64,000 nt of DNA, from contig JARWIR010000050.1 in the NCBI GenBank assembly GCA_029959085.1, positions 2,418,001-2,482,000 on the forward strand. Reading direction: 5' to 3'. Positions within the stretch are counted from its first letter, which is position 1, and each line of letters opens with the position of its first letter. Shown here one piece after another: positions 36,993 to 49,500 of this stretch. This DNA comes from Nemophila menziesii. Its lineage: Eukaryota > Streptophyta > Magnoliopsida > Boraginales > Hydrophyllaceae. The notes beneath the pieces are model-generated. The model searched no databases. It was not told where the DNA came from and was given only the letters and a program-made list of their open reading frames with translations. The position numbers were made by a program, and so were the translations under genes.

Positions 36993-38014
36993 TAGCTGAA
37001 AAAATCCACGATTCACAACCTTCTTGAATCACCTCAATATTAATCACTTGGCACCTACCGATATAACCCGAACCGAGAAGTATAAGTTGTCCCAAATAAG
37101 CCACATACCCCCTTTGTAACACTCGGAGTCTACCTGGATAAAATTTTCTTTCTATAATGAGTTTATAATAGCATCCGCCTTCACCCCTCTTACCCTAGGT
37201 TCCACGATAACAGTTAACCAAACTCTTTGACTTAGCATCATATCTCTAACGACGCGGCGAAAATTATCGTTTGCCGCCCCGTAACAATTCCAGACTTGTA
37301 TATTTAGGGGTTGCTTAGAATTTCCCCATTTCGTATATGCGCAATCTTTTGTACGCATCATTAATAAATAAATAGCAAAAGGAGAGTGGGTTTTACCCGA
37401 GAAACGCGTTAATGAAGTGCCGCAGACATCTCCACGTCCTCCGAATTTTGCTCTTTTAATGCGCCTGTGTTGACCTCTCCGGGATTCTAAGACCTGGCTC
37501 CCTATCATCAGGAGGTCATCCCCTCGCTCTATACCTGTATCATCATCCCATCCACGAGAACAACCCGGTTTGATAGGTTCCGCGACTGTCTCAGCAGGTT
37601 CCATGGTGACTGCCGAATTACCAAGCTGCTGTTTCAGAGATAAATTCTCCACAACACCAGAACTTTGACCTTTATTATTATTCGATTTTTTCGCGTATTG
37701 AACACCCATAACTTTATATTTTCCATGCCCATGATTACCCTTCGTACCGTCATCCACTCGTCATATTTCTAAATTTGAATTGGTTTAGTACCCGTACCTG
37801 GAGTTGCTAGAGCCTGAACCTGATTATCTCCCTCCTTAGTGGCGTTGTTTTTTGGCGCATTCGGAGTACAATTATATTTCCGGTGCCCAAACTTTCCGTA
37901 TCCAAAGCATATAAGATGTAACCCTTCATATTGAACCTTACATATATCCGGTCATATTCTCACTTCTGTATCTAAAGGTTTGCTCAGATGGATCTCAACT
38001 GCTAACTGCGCATA
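36993..38014 (-). mobile_element. LINE retrotransposon remnant, ORF1 end and start of endonuclease
   Basis: On the minus strand, from 38014 downward: the C-terminal part of ORF1 with a zinc knuckle whose second Cys is replaced by Tyr (CFGYGKFGHRKYNC), an in-frame TGA before PDICKVQYEG, and then a linker. A 201-aa frame (37757-37152) follows and ends in the opening of the endonuclease domain (VWNCYGAANDNFRR). The rest of the endonuclease and the reverse transcriptase are missing, so it is cut at its 3' side, which is not the usual 5' truncation of LINEs. The upstream half of ORF1 continues at 60048-60290, beyond the Athila insertion. Confidence 0.8.
38010..38014. repeat. Target duplication GCATA of the old Athila element, left copy
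   Basis: GCATA lies directly before the TGATGTCTCC LTR start and recurs at 60048-60052 directly after the CACCA end of the other LTR. Joining the two flanks restores a continuous LINE ORF1 reading (RLRGNYA, then QLAVEIHL), which confirms the pair. Confidence 0.93.
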
Positions 38015-39535
38015 TGATGTCTCCTCATTTGTGATGATTTAATATATCTCGGAGACATCATTTTAGTTGTATTTATTAGTTTATAGGTCGATTTTCTTAT
38101 GATTTAGTACACTTTCCTATTTTGTTTCTTGAATTAATTATTTATTATTTTTAGAGCATATTGGGTTTAATTATTTATTTAGTGTGAAGCTTTAGAGATA
38201 TATGGTAATTAATTAGAGTCCAAGTTGGTTCAAAGATCTAAAGGAAAGAAGATAAACATGGAAATTGAAGATAAGGAAGTAAAAGCTAAAAATATGGAAA
38301 ATGAAAAGATGCCTTAAATATGAATTCCAGCACCTACGACCACAAATCAGCTTATATCTCACAATCGGTGTAGAATCTGGAGAAACGGTCAGGAGCAAAG
38401 TTGGAGATCTTTCCGAGATAATGAATTTCGACTACTCATACGCGTCAAACAGATGATTATTGAAGTTTCTAGGACCAAAACAAAAACGTGGCTGATTCCA
38501 TGTTTTCGGGCTACGAATTTGAGTTGGGCTAGGAGTCCAATATTTACCTTTTCCTTCAAGAAAACGATAAGGTCTTCCTATACACTATAAATACAACCTC
38601 TTAAAATTAGAAAATCATCCTTGACCAAACCTTAAGGTCAGGAAGAAGATATAATACAAGAGGAGAAGTCTGGAAGGAGCTGAACACCATATCATGTCTC
38701 CTTCAACCTTTAATTCTGTAATTCTTTTCTTTTCTTTTCTTAGTATGAATTAAATTCTATTTAGCTTGAATTTTAGCATATATGTATGAACCCTATTTTT
38801 GATTGATATTATCTAATTTGGGAATTTTATATTTTAAATTGAATTATTGTTTTTATTCTCTGTTTATGTGTTTGGATTTATATTTTGTGTTCTTGTGGAC
38901 TGCAGCCATATAGAATTACCATCTAGTAGTTAGGTCACCATTGACAACGGTGTTTAATTACAAGTTTAGCACATAACGTCTAGTGTACGGTTTGAATCTG
39001 ACAAATCAACCTAACTAGATAATAAACATGGTTTAGTGTATTGCTATTTTACCAATTGCAGGAACAATTTGCTTAGGACTTCTTATTGACACAAGTAAAC
39101 CCTATTTAAAACTACCTAGCGCAATTGGAACTGATTATTGAAATACTGCATAATTTACCCTTACATGTTTAGAACGGCAAAACTAGTGGGGATTACATGC
39201 TAATTACTCAAGCTAAACTTTCATACTATCTTCTTTTATTTTCTTTTATTTATTTGCTGTCTTTTAGTTTATTAGTTTAATTTTCCTTTATTGAAAATCA
39301 AATAAATATCTATATATCTATCTCTTTTTTCTACTTCCGTATTATTATTCTAGCTTAATTATTTGCACTTGAATATTTGCATAGGTTCTTCTTAACCTTT
39401 GTAGTCCCTGAGGAACGAATTCTACTTATTCATTAATACTTGCATACGATATGTATACTTGCAGAACCGTGCTCAGCTAGGGTGATTAATTGCACTTATT
39501 TATATTCTATTTCTATCACACCCTTGTCGCCACCA
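38015..39535 (+). repeat. 5' LTR of the old Athila-like element
   Basis: 1521 bp from TGATGTCTCC to CGCCACCA. The first 46 bp are an inverted repeat (TGATGTCTCC at 38015-38024, GGAGACATCA at 38051-38060). CTATAAATAC near 38586 is a possible TATA box for the element's own transcript. No gene in the LTR. Confidence 0.9.
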
Positions 39536-39541
39536 AGTTTT

Positions 39542-39558
39542 TGGCGCCGCTGCCGGGG
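39542..39558 (+). promoter_or_regulatory. Primer binding site, tRNA-Asp type
   Basis: TGGCGCCGCTGCCGGGG lies 6 bp after the LTR end. It matches the 3' end of plant tRNA-Asp as I recall it, with one difference (CTG for TTG). This primer type is typical of the Athila lineage. Confidence 0.8.
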
Positions 39559-39662
39559 ACTACATCGTTAGTCCTTGTGCAATTATCTAGTGCTTATATT
39601 TTAGTTAGTTCTATTTTACGCTTTTCTTTTTAGTTTTTGTTTTACAGATTTTTTTTTTCCAT

Positions 39663-40901
39663 GCAAGAGCAGATTTATTAGGAAAGGAAAGTTTTGTATT
39701 ATTAGATCATGCAGAAGCTAATATAATTATGGAGTACGTTCTTGAAACCAAGAGAAGTTGGCCGATTAAATCAGAACAACAAACAGAGACTTTAGAATCT
39801 CTAAAGCTCAAAGAGTTAAACCAACAACTTGAGGAATTACGAGAACAAGCGAGAAAACTAGCTCAAGGAAATCTAGTACATACTTTACCTTCATTTCCTA
39901 GTTGTGGAGCAAGAGATCACTCGTGAGAGAATTGCATGAATAATCCAGCTTCAATTTCCTTCATACATTATCAAAGAAACCATTATTATGATGGTTATTA
40001 TCAATCTCAAGGAAATTATGCTGATTATCAGCCCCCACAGAATTATAATTGGGTCGAAAATAAACAGACATGTTATCAACCGTGGCCACAATCTTATTAT
40101 CCTCCACAACATATCTATCAAGAAGCGCCAATTTATAATGAAGCTTATCAAGAACTACTTTCTTATTCAATGCAGCAACCAATGCAAGAGCAACCTTCGA
40201 GTTTGAATTCAATCATGGTTAAGATAATGAACTTAATGGAAGAAAATGAGCAAAGAAGCCAAAAATCATCCAAGGTGCTTAAGAATCTTGAGCACACCAT
40301 GTCACAAATGGTGAATAAACTTCAAATCCTTGCAAAAAGGCAACTTCCAAGTGATACTAGTGCTCCAGAAGACAGTGTTTGTCATGCAGTTGAATTAAGA
40401 AGTGGAAAACAATTACCTCCACCTAAAGTAGAACCAGAATCAACATCTATTCCTGAAAAAGTGGTTAAAGAAACAATTGAAAACAAGGTGGAAGAGGTAA
40501 TTGAACAAACAAGTGTCCCAGAGAAGACACCAAAAAAGAAAGAGAGCCCAGTGGTAACAAATACACGTCCTCCTCCACCATTCTCGTCACGTGTCAGAAA
40601 TCTGAACAATGAAAAGGAATTCAAGAAGTTACTTGACATGGTGAACGAGTTGAAGATCAACATCCCGTTTGTAGAAGCTCTCACAAGAATGTCAAAATAT
40701 TGTAAGTTCATGAAGGACATTCTTTCTAACAAACGAAGTTTAGAAACCGAAGAAATGAATGGATTGCCAGAGGAGTGTAATGCTACAAATGAAATAGATT
40801 TACCACCAGATGAACCTCTACCCACGAATTCATGGATGACACCATCCATGATTATGAAGAATCGAGCTGAAAAGTTCGTGGGAATTAGAGGCAAGGGGTG
40901 A
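39663..40901 (+). pseudogene. Gag C-terminal remnant joined to the start of pol (old Athila)
   Basis: The frame opens with RADLLGKESFVLLDHAEANI, matching the middle of the younger element's Gag, so the first ~300 residues are lost. An in-frame TGA at 39924-39926 sits inside the old zinc-knuckle region (CGARDHS, stop, ENC), whose first Cys is also gone. The frame then runs through a Q/Y/P-rich stretch, the RPPPPFSSRV linker and the first part of pol (MNGLPEECNATNE), and stops at 40899-40901 before any protease motif. In this copy the linker is open, unlike in the younger element. Confidence 0.8.
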
Positions 40902-41077
40902 AAATTTCGTCAATCGTAATCGAGGTAACACGTCAAACTTAATGACGTTAAACAAAAGTGCTCTTGGGAGACATCCCACATTCTTTTATATTTTTAGGTA
41001 TTTATGTTTTTAGTGAGTTTATGTGTTTTTAGTGCATATTGCAGTGATAAGAAAGGTATAAATCTTTTTGGTGTGTG
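40902..41077 (+). other. Post-pol spacer of the old Athila element
   Basis: GAGGTAACACGTC and GACGTTAAACAAAAG match the sequence just downstream of pol in the younger element (minus strand, about 46510-46450). A deletion therefore joined the pol start directly to the post-pol region. GGGAGACATCCC at about 40966 echoes half of the LTR hairpin. No gene. Confidence 0.65.
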
Positions 41078-41082
41078 GGTAT
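41078..41082. repeat. Target duplication GGTAT of the young Athila element, left copy
   Basis: GGTAT at 41078-41082 and at 53880-53884 flank the element exactly. Confidence 0.93.
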
Positions 41083-42641
41083 TGGTGGTCCTTTGTGTGT
41101 TCTAAATAAATGCAACTAATAATCGAACCACAACCGCAAGTGTACGGTTGTCCCAAGTAGTAATTCTGATAATCAGATTCGTTCCAAGGACGGATGGTTG
41201 ATCACAATGTTTATGCAAATAGCGATTGATGCACTTATGAAAATGAAAGAGGATAAATTGTTTGTTTTGGTTTTGTTTATTATAACTAAATGAAAGATAA
41301 AATAATAATGCAAGTAAAAGATAAGACGCAAGTAAAATAAGTGAAAACGCAATATGAGATGTAGTACTTGAGAACGCAAGGATCCTCCTAATTTTACTTT
41401 CTAACTTATGTTGTTTAAGGGTTAAATCAGTCAATTACAATGGTCGGGATTCTAATATCCTTATACCCCCGTCAGGGTGGACTATAAGGCGATCCTAAAG
41501 TGTCACTAGTCCCGTCAGGGTAAATATGATCCACCGTTGGATGAGTAAGATTTATTACCACATTGGCCCTAGGATTAACTAAGTTCGTCAGAATCAATAG
41601 TTTTTATCCTAGATTGAACAATTATTTCTGTACCTAAACCCCCCGTCAGGATGATCCATACGCCACATATATGGAATAGCTTAGATACTAACACCTAATT
41701 TTAGTTCGCGACTCTAAAATCAGTAAACATTCACAAATTGCCGAAAAGAGTAAAAGCTCTAATTTAATTTAATTCAATAAAAACCCAAATTCAACATTCG
41801 TTATAATAATAAAATCAAGATTCACCCATTGTTTTGTTCTCAAGCACTAATGGAAATTTAGCTCATATTAAAATTAAAAACTAAATAAAAAGAAATGGAA
41901 TTCATATTCGTTACAGAATTAAAATATAAGAAAAACCTAATTTTCGGAATCAGAATGACTACGAACGGAGCTATAGACCCACTCCAGCTCTTGTAGCTTC
42001 TCCTTTCTTCCTGCTGTTGCTTCTCTGGTGTTTTTAATCTTGTGGAAAGTGAATTGTGTTTAAAATAAGAGTCCAGACCTCCTTTTATAGTTAAAAATTC
42101 GGACTAGGGCTTGGACCAGAAAATAAAAGCCTAATTAAATGTCCAAGCCCACTTTCTAAGCCCAAAATCCCGTAACTGATGACAGGCCTTCACTAAAACT
42201 GCTTTTCCCGATGCGTTACAACTCCGATTGTCCTCATTCCAGTTGCTAAAGTTCCGTACTTCGATAAGAAATGTTTTCTCTTCAAAGGTCAGCGGCTCAA
42301 TCAGCTCTTAAGTACCTCGAAAACAGCAATCAAGGGCCTGGAAAATGGATTTTCAGCTCTAAAATAAAATCTTCGGGATTTCTCTTCAAGTCTTGACTCT
42401 ATCTTTTGATCTTTGACTTTATCTTCGGATTCCTTTCCTAGCTAACATCTAAAAACCTGTAAACTCTACACTAAAAATACCAATATTACGCGCAAAAGTT
42501 TAATAATTCAAAAATGCTAGAAATAGAAAGGGAAATCCGAATTATTGCATATTTCATTCAAAAGTCTATCGAATTAATTAAATAAGCACCAAAAATGATG
42601 TCTCCTAAGGGTCTAAAATAAGAACAATTAGGGAGACATCA
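41083..42641 (-). repeat. 3' LTR of the young Athila element
   Basis: Runs on the minus strand from TGATGTCTCC (42641) to CCACCA (41083), 1559 bp. Differs from the other LTR at about 41930 and four later positions. No gene. Confidence 0.95.
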
Positions 42642-42655
42642 AGACCCCCAACTCA
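42642..42655 (-). promoter_or_regulatory. Polypurine tract of the young Athila element
   Basis: Minus-strand TGAGTTGGGGGTCT directly before the 3' LTR, the expected position of the plus-strand primer. Confidence 0.75.
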
Positions 42656-43250
42656 AACCTTTGTCGTCCCGACAAAGCAAAACAAAATAAAACGAGGGGT
42701 AGAAGCAAACGTATAAACACATAGAAGCTAGCAAATAAACCCTAAAGCAATTCCTAAGATAAATCTCATATAGCAAACTTTAAAAATTAACATCTACATA
42801 CACTAATCATGCAACATCAAACATAAATAATCTCAATCATAAAATTAAGGTTGCAATGCTTGAAGGTTACACTTGTACTCATCTCTGTATGATGGCTATA
42901 GGGTGGTCATTAATCCTACCTCGCTTTGAACGCTCCACCTAGTGTATTCCCTATCAACAGAATCATAAATTCACTATGCACTTAGGAATCACGAGGTCTT
43001 TACGGTTATAATATTGGCTTAAGGACGGGTATGGATATGTATTTGGTAAATTTGAAGTGAGCTTTTGGCTCTCTCCTCACTTACCATCAACAGTGTCCTC
43101 GAGCTTGAGTTAACGCTCAAAAAGATGTTCTCACTCACCCATATACGCAATAATTTAGCGTCCCATGTCTACCCACCATTAACAAGATGATTTTCAGAAA
43201 ATTCCACTTTGCCGGATGTTGTATTCATTCATATTTTTCTTTTTCTTTTC

Positions 43251-43292
<42 letters not shown>

Positions 43293-44142
43293 TACAGACG
43301 CAAACCGGGTTCCCGGTTTTGAAGAATCCGGGTTCCCGGTTCCTACTGTATGATTTTTCAAAATTTCTCATTTTTTCTTTCTTTTTCATTTTTCTTCATT
43401 CCCGGCAAAGGGTTACAGGTATATATCATCTGCAATTGTGCTACAATACAAAACACATCGATCCCTACCCATTTAAGTCCCCATATGTGGTCCCACCACC
43501 CCAAACTCAAGCTCGAGACATGTCTCAGGATTGTGATTCAAGTGCGGGTCATATGGTCATGCCTAATAATCTAAGGGATAATGGCTTATATCGTGGCTAC
43601 AAAGAAAAGGCTACAGGCTCAAAGTGGGCTAAGACGGATAATAATTAATACAAGGGATAGAAGGCTAAAAAGGCACAAATGGCTAACAAAGAACTGCCCC
43701 TATCATTTTCCTAAGTACATAGCTTGTCTTTAGTTCATATCTAGGTGGGTTCTCTACTAATTAGGATTTCACGTTCTACACACCAAACATATTCCTTGAG
43801 TACAAGCTTACTTCATTTGCATTGTTCATTAATTTTTCCTATCAATTACCTATGTTCGCATGCAATTGTAAGTGCGTTTTATATCAATCCCTAAAGTCCA
43901 CTATTTACTATCATAGATTTATCAAAAGTATGCTTAAAGGGATATTTAAAAATTTCTATAGTCAAACGCAACTCCGAAAATTCTTTTATTGAAAGCAAAT
44001 AAAGCAAATAACACATAAAAATTGGGATGAGGCAACGAACCCCACCCCAAACTCAAAAATGAGTCGTGTCCCCACGACTCGAAAAGACTCAATAAAGTAT
44101 TTAAACTAATATACACTAAGAGGAAAGTTTAGAAAACGTATC
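42656..44142 (-). other. 3' noncoding region of the young Athila element
   Basis: Between ORF3 and the purine tract. Holds a poly(A) run on the element strand (about 43256-43290), two CCGGGTTCCCGG motifs (about 43307-43340), a hairpin AAGTGAG...CTCACTT (about 43053-43082), and a block with GAGCTTGAGTTTGGGGTGG (minus, about 43495-43515) that is shared with the old element at about 57846. A 153-aa plus-strand frame across the poly(T) is not credible as a gene. Confidence 0.65.
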
Positions 44143-45459
44143 TTAACCAGCGCGAGGCTGGTTATCGGTGTTGCGTTCTGGACCTTTATCTCGCGTAACA
44201 GCATCATAAATCGCGTTCTGAAGTGTGTTTGCGCCTAAGATTAAATTTCGAAGCAGGTCCAATTCTTTTGTAACGTTTCCCAAGGTAGCAATCATCCTCT
44301 CCTGATTCTCTTCCACCACCTGAATCTTCGCTTCCAACTCAGGTACAGTTTTCGCTTTCTTTGATTGAGGAGTTCTTGGACTTCTTGTAGCTCGTGTTGC
44401 TTCTTCATGGATGTTCTTGATTGTGCTCAAAGCTATACTCACACCAACTGAAACAGTATCAATATCTGCGTCCTTACGCGGAATCTTTGCGGCTAAACAC
44501 AACTGAGTAATAGTACAAGGGAACTTCAGATTTTGTTGTTTCATTGGTGATTTCGCGAACTCCATGATTGTATCATAAATGATCTTAGCAACATCAAATG
44601 GTTTCTCCTCTAAAATACACTTAATAACAAATATGTGCTCTTTCTTCAACTCGGAAGTGTGTTTAATACCAAAGAAAGTGGGTATTATGAAACGAGACCA
44701 AACCTTCGCATGAGGTGTCAAACTACTGCTGTAAAACTGTCCAGGATACCTTTCACCTTCAGGAATTGGGCTAGTCCCATTAATAAGCACGGTCCCCCAA
44801 AGGGATTCAAAATCAAAAGAAGGGTCATTAAGAGTTTCTTGGAAGGGGCATGTTCCAGAAAAGTTGGGTAGTTTCAATGATTTCCGAATACGTTCAATAG
44901 AGAAAGGAACTACCTTTTTGCGGATATCAATGGCATCATGGGAGGTAGCTAAACCTTCGTAAAATTCTCGCACAAAAGTAGGAATAAACTCAAGCTTCCT
45001 TTCTTGTAACTCTTTCCAACCAAACTTAGCACATGTCACAGCATATTCCTTGTAATCACTACTCATAATACCCTTAGGAAAATTCGTCTCCTCACCAAAT
45101 TTCAAAAATTCAATTCTTTCACGAACCTGAGTATTCCAACAAGTGTAAACCCTCTTAGGCTTGTGGGCCCACATCTTCATACGCGGAGGTTTCGTAACGG
45201 GTGCTTCCGGAATCTCTTGTTCAGTTTTCTTCACAATGTTCTTCGCAATTTCCTCTTCTGGTTCCTTCTCACTTTCAATCTCATCAATCAATCTTCTCTT
45301 TAGACCTGTGATTTCTTTTCTGTTAGAATCAAGCTTAACTTCGTTAATTATTCGTTTAGGACGCGAATCAGGAATCTCAATAGCTTGTTCTTGTGAACCA
45401 CCAATGGTGGTCTTTCTTCTAGGAGCAGTTCTTCGAAAATCACCGGTTCTGTTAGTCAT
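44143..45459 (-). CDS. ORF3 downstream of pol, plant transposon protein domain (PF20167-like)
   Basis: 438 aa, sense to gag-pol. The N-terminus is basic, with RRTAPRRKTT and a long E/K-rich linker. The central part (about residues 110-330) has the pattern of the putative plant transposon protein domain found in Athila-type ORF3: an F-x-F/W-rich start, KVVPFSIERIRKSLKLP, HAKVWSRFIIPTFFGIKHTS, and FPCTITQLCLAAKI. A coiled-coil-like stretch near residues 365-410 (ELEAKIQVVEENQERM) follows. I see no signal peptide or membrane segment, so an envelope role is not supported. Function unknown. Intact. Confidence 0.8.
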   Translation of the reverse strand: MTNRTGDFRRTAPRRKTTIGGSQEQAIEIPDSRPKRIINEVKLDSNRKEITGLKRRLIDEIESEKEPEEEIAKNIVKKTEQEIPEAPVTKPPRMKMWAHKPKRVYTCWNTQVRERIEFLKFGEETNFPKGIMSSDYKEYAVTCAKFGWKELQERKLEFIPTFVREFYEGLATSHDAIDIRKKVVPFSIERIRKSLKLPNFSGTCPFQETLNDPSFDFESLWGTVLINGTSPIPEGERYPGQFYSSSLTPHAKVWSRFIIPTFFGIKHTSELKKEHIFVIKCILEEKPFDVAKIIYDTIMEFAKSPMKQQNLKFPCTITQLCLAAKIPRKDADIDTVSVGVSIALSTIKNIHEEATRATRSPRTPQSKKAKTVPELEAKIQVVEENQERMIATLGNVTKELDLLRNLILGANTLQNAIYDAVTRDKGPERNTDNQPRAG

Positions 45460-46510
45460 CTCTTTTCACCCCAAACTCAAAACTTCAAATAATGAAAAAC
45501 TTAGAGAAAAAGTTTAGAATTTTGATGTTTTGAGGCTTAGGAATTGAAGAACTAGGGTGAATATGAGATGGGTCTTGATTAATTTGAATGGGAGAAGAAA
45601 GAATTGGGTTTAATTTAAGGAATTGGGTGAAGAAGAATCTTGGGAAAACTAAGGAGTTGATGTTATTTTGGAGAGGAGGTGAGTTGATCTTATGTTTTTG
45701 TGGTGAAAGAGGGTAGGATTTGATGATATATAGTGTTTTGGTAGATGAATTTCGTAGGTGGGGAGGCTATTGGTGCGTTTTAGGTAAATACTTGCAAAAG
45801 AGGCTAAGAAACTAGGTTAAAACACCTCAAAACCGCCTCTCACAGCTTCCAAACCGGGTTCCCGGTTCCGCGTCGCTGTGACGGCGCGGAAAAATAATTG
45901 TGGACTTTTTTTTTTTTTTTTTTTTTTTTTCAAAACGCACCAAAACGCTGAATCCCAAGACGCTGGGTCAGGGATTTTGCTCGCCGAAACCGGGTACCCG
46001 GTTCTGTGGAATGCGGGTTCCCGGATTTTCTCGATGGCGCGAATGAAAACGCGCCAAAACGCAGCACCCTGAAACGCTGGACCAGAAAATTTCACCAACA
46101 GCAGCTCCGAAACCGGGTACCCGGTTCTGCCAAATGCGGGTACCCGGATTTGTGTCGATGGCGCGAATCAAAACGCACGAAAACGCAACCCACCAAGACG
46201 CTGGGTCAGAGATTTTCAAAAGTTACAGCATCAAAACCGGGTACCCGGTTCTGCCAAATGCGGGTACCCGGATTTCTCCTGGACATCCAACCTCTTTTTC
46301 TTCTGTTTTCGCCAAATCGACCCCAAACTCAAGTCCTTTTTACCCCTGAAATCATCAAAAACAACTACCCTTCCTCATTTCTTAATAAAAACAATAAAAT
46401 TACGAAAATCAAACTAATCTAAATTGCAAAAATAGAAAAAAAACTCAGCTAATATACAAGTAATTGGCTTTTGTTTAACGTCGTTAAGCTCGACGGGTTA
46501 CCTCACGCTA
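45460..46510 (-). other. Spacer between pol and ORF3 with palindrome array
   Basis: No credible gene. Contains a poly(A) run on the element strand (about 45906-45931), the CCGGGTACCCGG array (45854-46271), and the GAGGTAACCCGTC / GACGTTAAACAAAAG block just after pol, which is conserved in the old element. Confidence 0.6.
45854..46271. repeat. Paired CCGGGTACCCGG palindrome array
   Basis: Perfect or near-perfect 12-bp palindromes lie at 45854, 45990, 46014, 46113, 46137, 46237 and 46260. The pairs are 23-24 bp apart and repeat every 123-124 bp. The units also share GGCGCGAAT and AAAACGC phrases. The T-T form (CCGGGTTCCCGG) appears at the first copy and again beyond ORF3. Confidence 0.85.
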
Positions 46511-49500
46511 CTAAGGATTCTCGCGGAGGTACATGACCTCCCCGGGATGTGGATCTTCCGCGCGATTGGTATCTTCACCTCCATGGTATATCTTTAGTCT
46601 GTGACCGTTAACCATAAAGGTACGGTTCTCTAGCGGATGTTCTATTTCTATCGCCCCATGAGGTGTAACTTTGGTCACAATGTATGGACCTGACCACTTA
46701 GATCTTAACTTACCCGGAAAATTGCTGAACTTTGAATTATACTTTAATACTTTTTGCCCCACTTCAAAGTTCTTTGGACGAATTCGATTGTCATTCCATT
46801 TCTTTGTATTTTCTTTGTAAAGTTTAGCATTTTCATAAGCATGCAATCGGAATTCGTCAAGTTCATTAAGCTTCATCATACGATTCTTTCCGGCTAAGAT
46901 AGGATCTAAGTTCAACTGCGCAATCGCCCAATAGGCACCCATTTCAAGCTCTAAAGGTAAGTGACAAGCCTTACCATACACCATACGATAGGGAGATGCA
47001 CCAACTGGAGTCTTAAACGCAGTACGATAGGCCCACAATGCATCATCTAACTTCATTGACCAATCTTTTCTTGTAGGACCAACGGTTTTCTCTAGGATTG
47101 ACTTGACTTCACGGTTCGAAACTTCAGCTTGACCATTGGATTGTGGATGGTATGCAGTAGATACACGGTGTCTAACTCCATATTTCTCTAGAACGGTCTT
47201 CAGATATTTATTAACGAAATGAGATCCTCCATCGCTAATAATCACTCTAGGTGTGCCATGTCTAGTGAAAATATGTGATTTCAAGAACTTGATCACCACT
47301 CGTGAATCATTGGTAGGTAAAGCCACCGCTTCTACCCACTTAGATACATAATCAACAGCTAATAGTATATAAAGGTTACCATTTGAAGGAACGAAGGGAC
47401 CCATGAAGTCTATGCCCCAAACATCGAATATCTCAACCTCTAATACATTATTACGTGGCATCTCATCCCTCTTGGATATGTTTCCGGTAAACTGGCATCT
47501 CGAACATCTCTTGACATATTCATGACAATCTTTAATTACAGAAGGCCAGTAAAAACCTGATTGGAATACCTTAGCAGCAGTTCTATCTCCCTTGAAATGT
47601 CCTCCATATAACGAATCATGGCACCCAGCTATAATGGCTTGTGTTTCTTCCCTCGCTACACATCTTCGTATCATTTGATCAGCACAAACTTTGTAGAGGA
47701 AAGGATCCTCCCAAAAGAACTGTCTAGCACGATGAGCTAACCTCTTTCTTTCTTGATAAGTAGAACCTTCCGGAAAAACACCACTCACCACTAAATTCGC
47801 AATATCTGCATACCACGGAGCCTCATAATCTCGAACAACGAATAAACTCTCATCAGGAAACTCTTCTCTAACTGCTTCAGTACCACTATTCATCTCTGAA
47901 CCCTCTAAGCGCGATAGATGATCTGCAACTTGATTCTCACAACCCTTTCTATCTTTGATTTCTAAATCGAACTCTTGAAGCAATAACACCCATCTGATTA
48001 ACCTTGGTTTCGCATCTTTCTTCTCCATAAGAAATCTGATCGCGGAATGATCTGTATAAACAATAACTTTCGCTCCAAGAAGATAAGAGCGAAATTTATC
48101 AAACGAATAGACAACTGCTAGCAACTCTTTTTCTGTAACTGTGTAATTAATCTGAGCACCACTAAAAGTTTTACTAGCATAGTAAATCGAATGAAAAACC
48201 TTTTCTTTCCTCTGTCCTAATACAGCTCCCATACACAAATCACTCGCATCACACATAACTTCAAACGGTAAATTCCAATCTGGAGGTAACACTATAGGAG
48301 CAGAAATAAGCTTTTCTTTGATTGCTTTGAAGGCCGCTAAACAAGCTTCATCAAAAAGGAATTTGCAATCCTTTTCGAGTAAGTTGCATAACGGTTTAGC
48401 AATCTTAGAAAAATCTTTAATGAAACGCCTATAAAAGCCAGCATGGCCAAGAAAACTCCTTACCCCTTTAACAGAAACAGGAGGGGGAAGAGTTTTAATT
48501 ACCTCTATCTTTGCTCTATCAACCTCTAAACCAGCACTCGAAACTTTGTGACCCAGAACAATACCTTCGCGAACCATGAAATGACACTTCTCCCAGTTGA
48601 GCACCAAATCTGTTTCCTTGCATCTCACTAACACTTTCTCCAAGTTATCTAAACATATATCAAAATCATCACCAAACACGGAGAAATCGTCCATAATCAC
48701 TTCAAGGAAATTATCTATCATGTCCCAGAAGATAGCCATCATACACCTTTGAAAAGTAGCGGGAGCATTACACAACCCAAATGGCATTCTGCGATATGCA
48801 AAAGTACCAAATGGACATGTAAAGGTAGTCTTATGTTGATCTTCTGGAGCCACGTAAATCTGATTGTACCCAGAGTAACCATCCAAGAAGCAATAGTACT
48901 CTCTTCCGGCTAGTTTATCTAACATTTGATCGATGAAGGGTAAAGGGAAATGATCTTTTCTGGTGGCCTTGTTCAGCTTTCTGTAATCCATGCAAACTCT
49001 CCATCCAACTACCGTTCTTGAAGGAATCGCCTCATTTTTATCATTAAGAATTGTTGTTATTCCTCCCTTCTTCGGTACACACTGAACTGGGCTCACCCAT
49101 TCACTACTCGAAATGGGATAGATAATCCCCGCATCTAAAAGCTTAATCACCTCCTTCTTCACCACATCCTTCATGGCTGGCATTAATCTTCTCTGACCTT
49201 CAACTGAGCGTGCATTAACATCTTCTAGTATGATTTTGTGTTGACAATAGGATGGACTAATGCCTTTGATGTCAGCAATTGTCCAACCTATTGCTTCTTT
49301 GTTGGCTCTTAACACACGCAACAGTTTATCTTCTTGAGGACCTGTTAAGTTGGCTGAAACAATAACAGGTAGAGTTTCATTAGTACCCAAATAAGCATAC
49401 CTCAAGTGTGCTGGCAATGGTTTTTCTTCCAGCTCCGGAGGAGATTCAATTGAAGGTTTCTTTTTAGGAATAATCTCCCCCGGTTCTCTCACAGGTTCAT

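Noticed and set aside
41102..41434. 110-aa frame in the LTR, repeated at 52340-52672
   Set aside because: Present only because the LTR is duplicated; absent in intact form from the diverged solo LTR and no domain seen.
43187..43648. 153-aa frame with a poly-Phe stretch
   Set aside because: Created by a poly(T) run, antisense to the retrotransposon 3' noncoding region.
44143..45459. Envelope protein reading of ORF3
   Set aside because: Position after pol would suit it, but there is no signal peptide, membrane span or cleavage site, and the motifs fit the plant transposon protein domain instead.
45817..46422. Several frames on both strands across the palindrome array
   Set aside because: Repeat-derived (VPG/RVPGF-like phrases come from CCGGGTACCCGG) and interrupted by poly(A/T).
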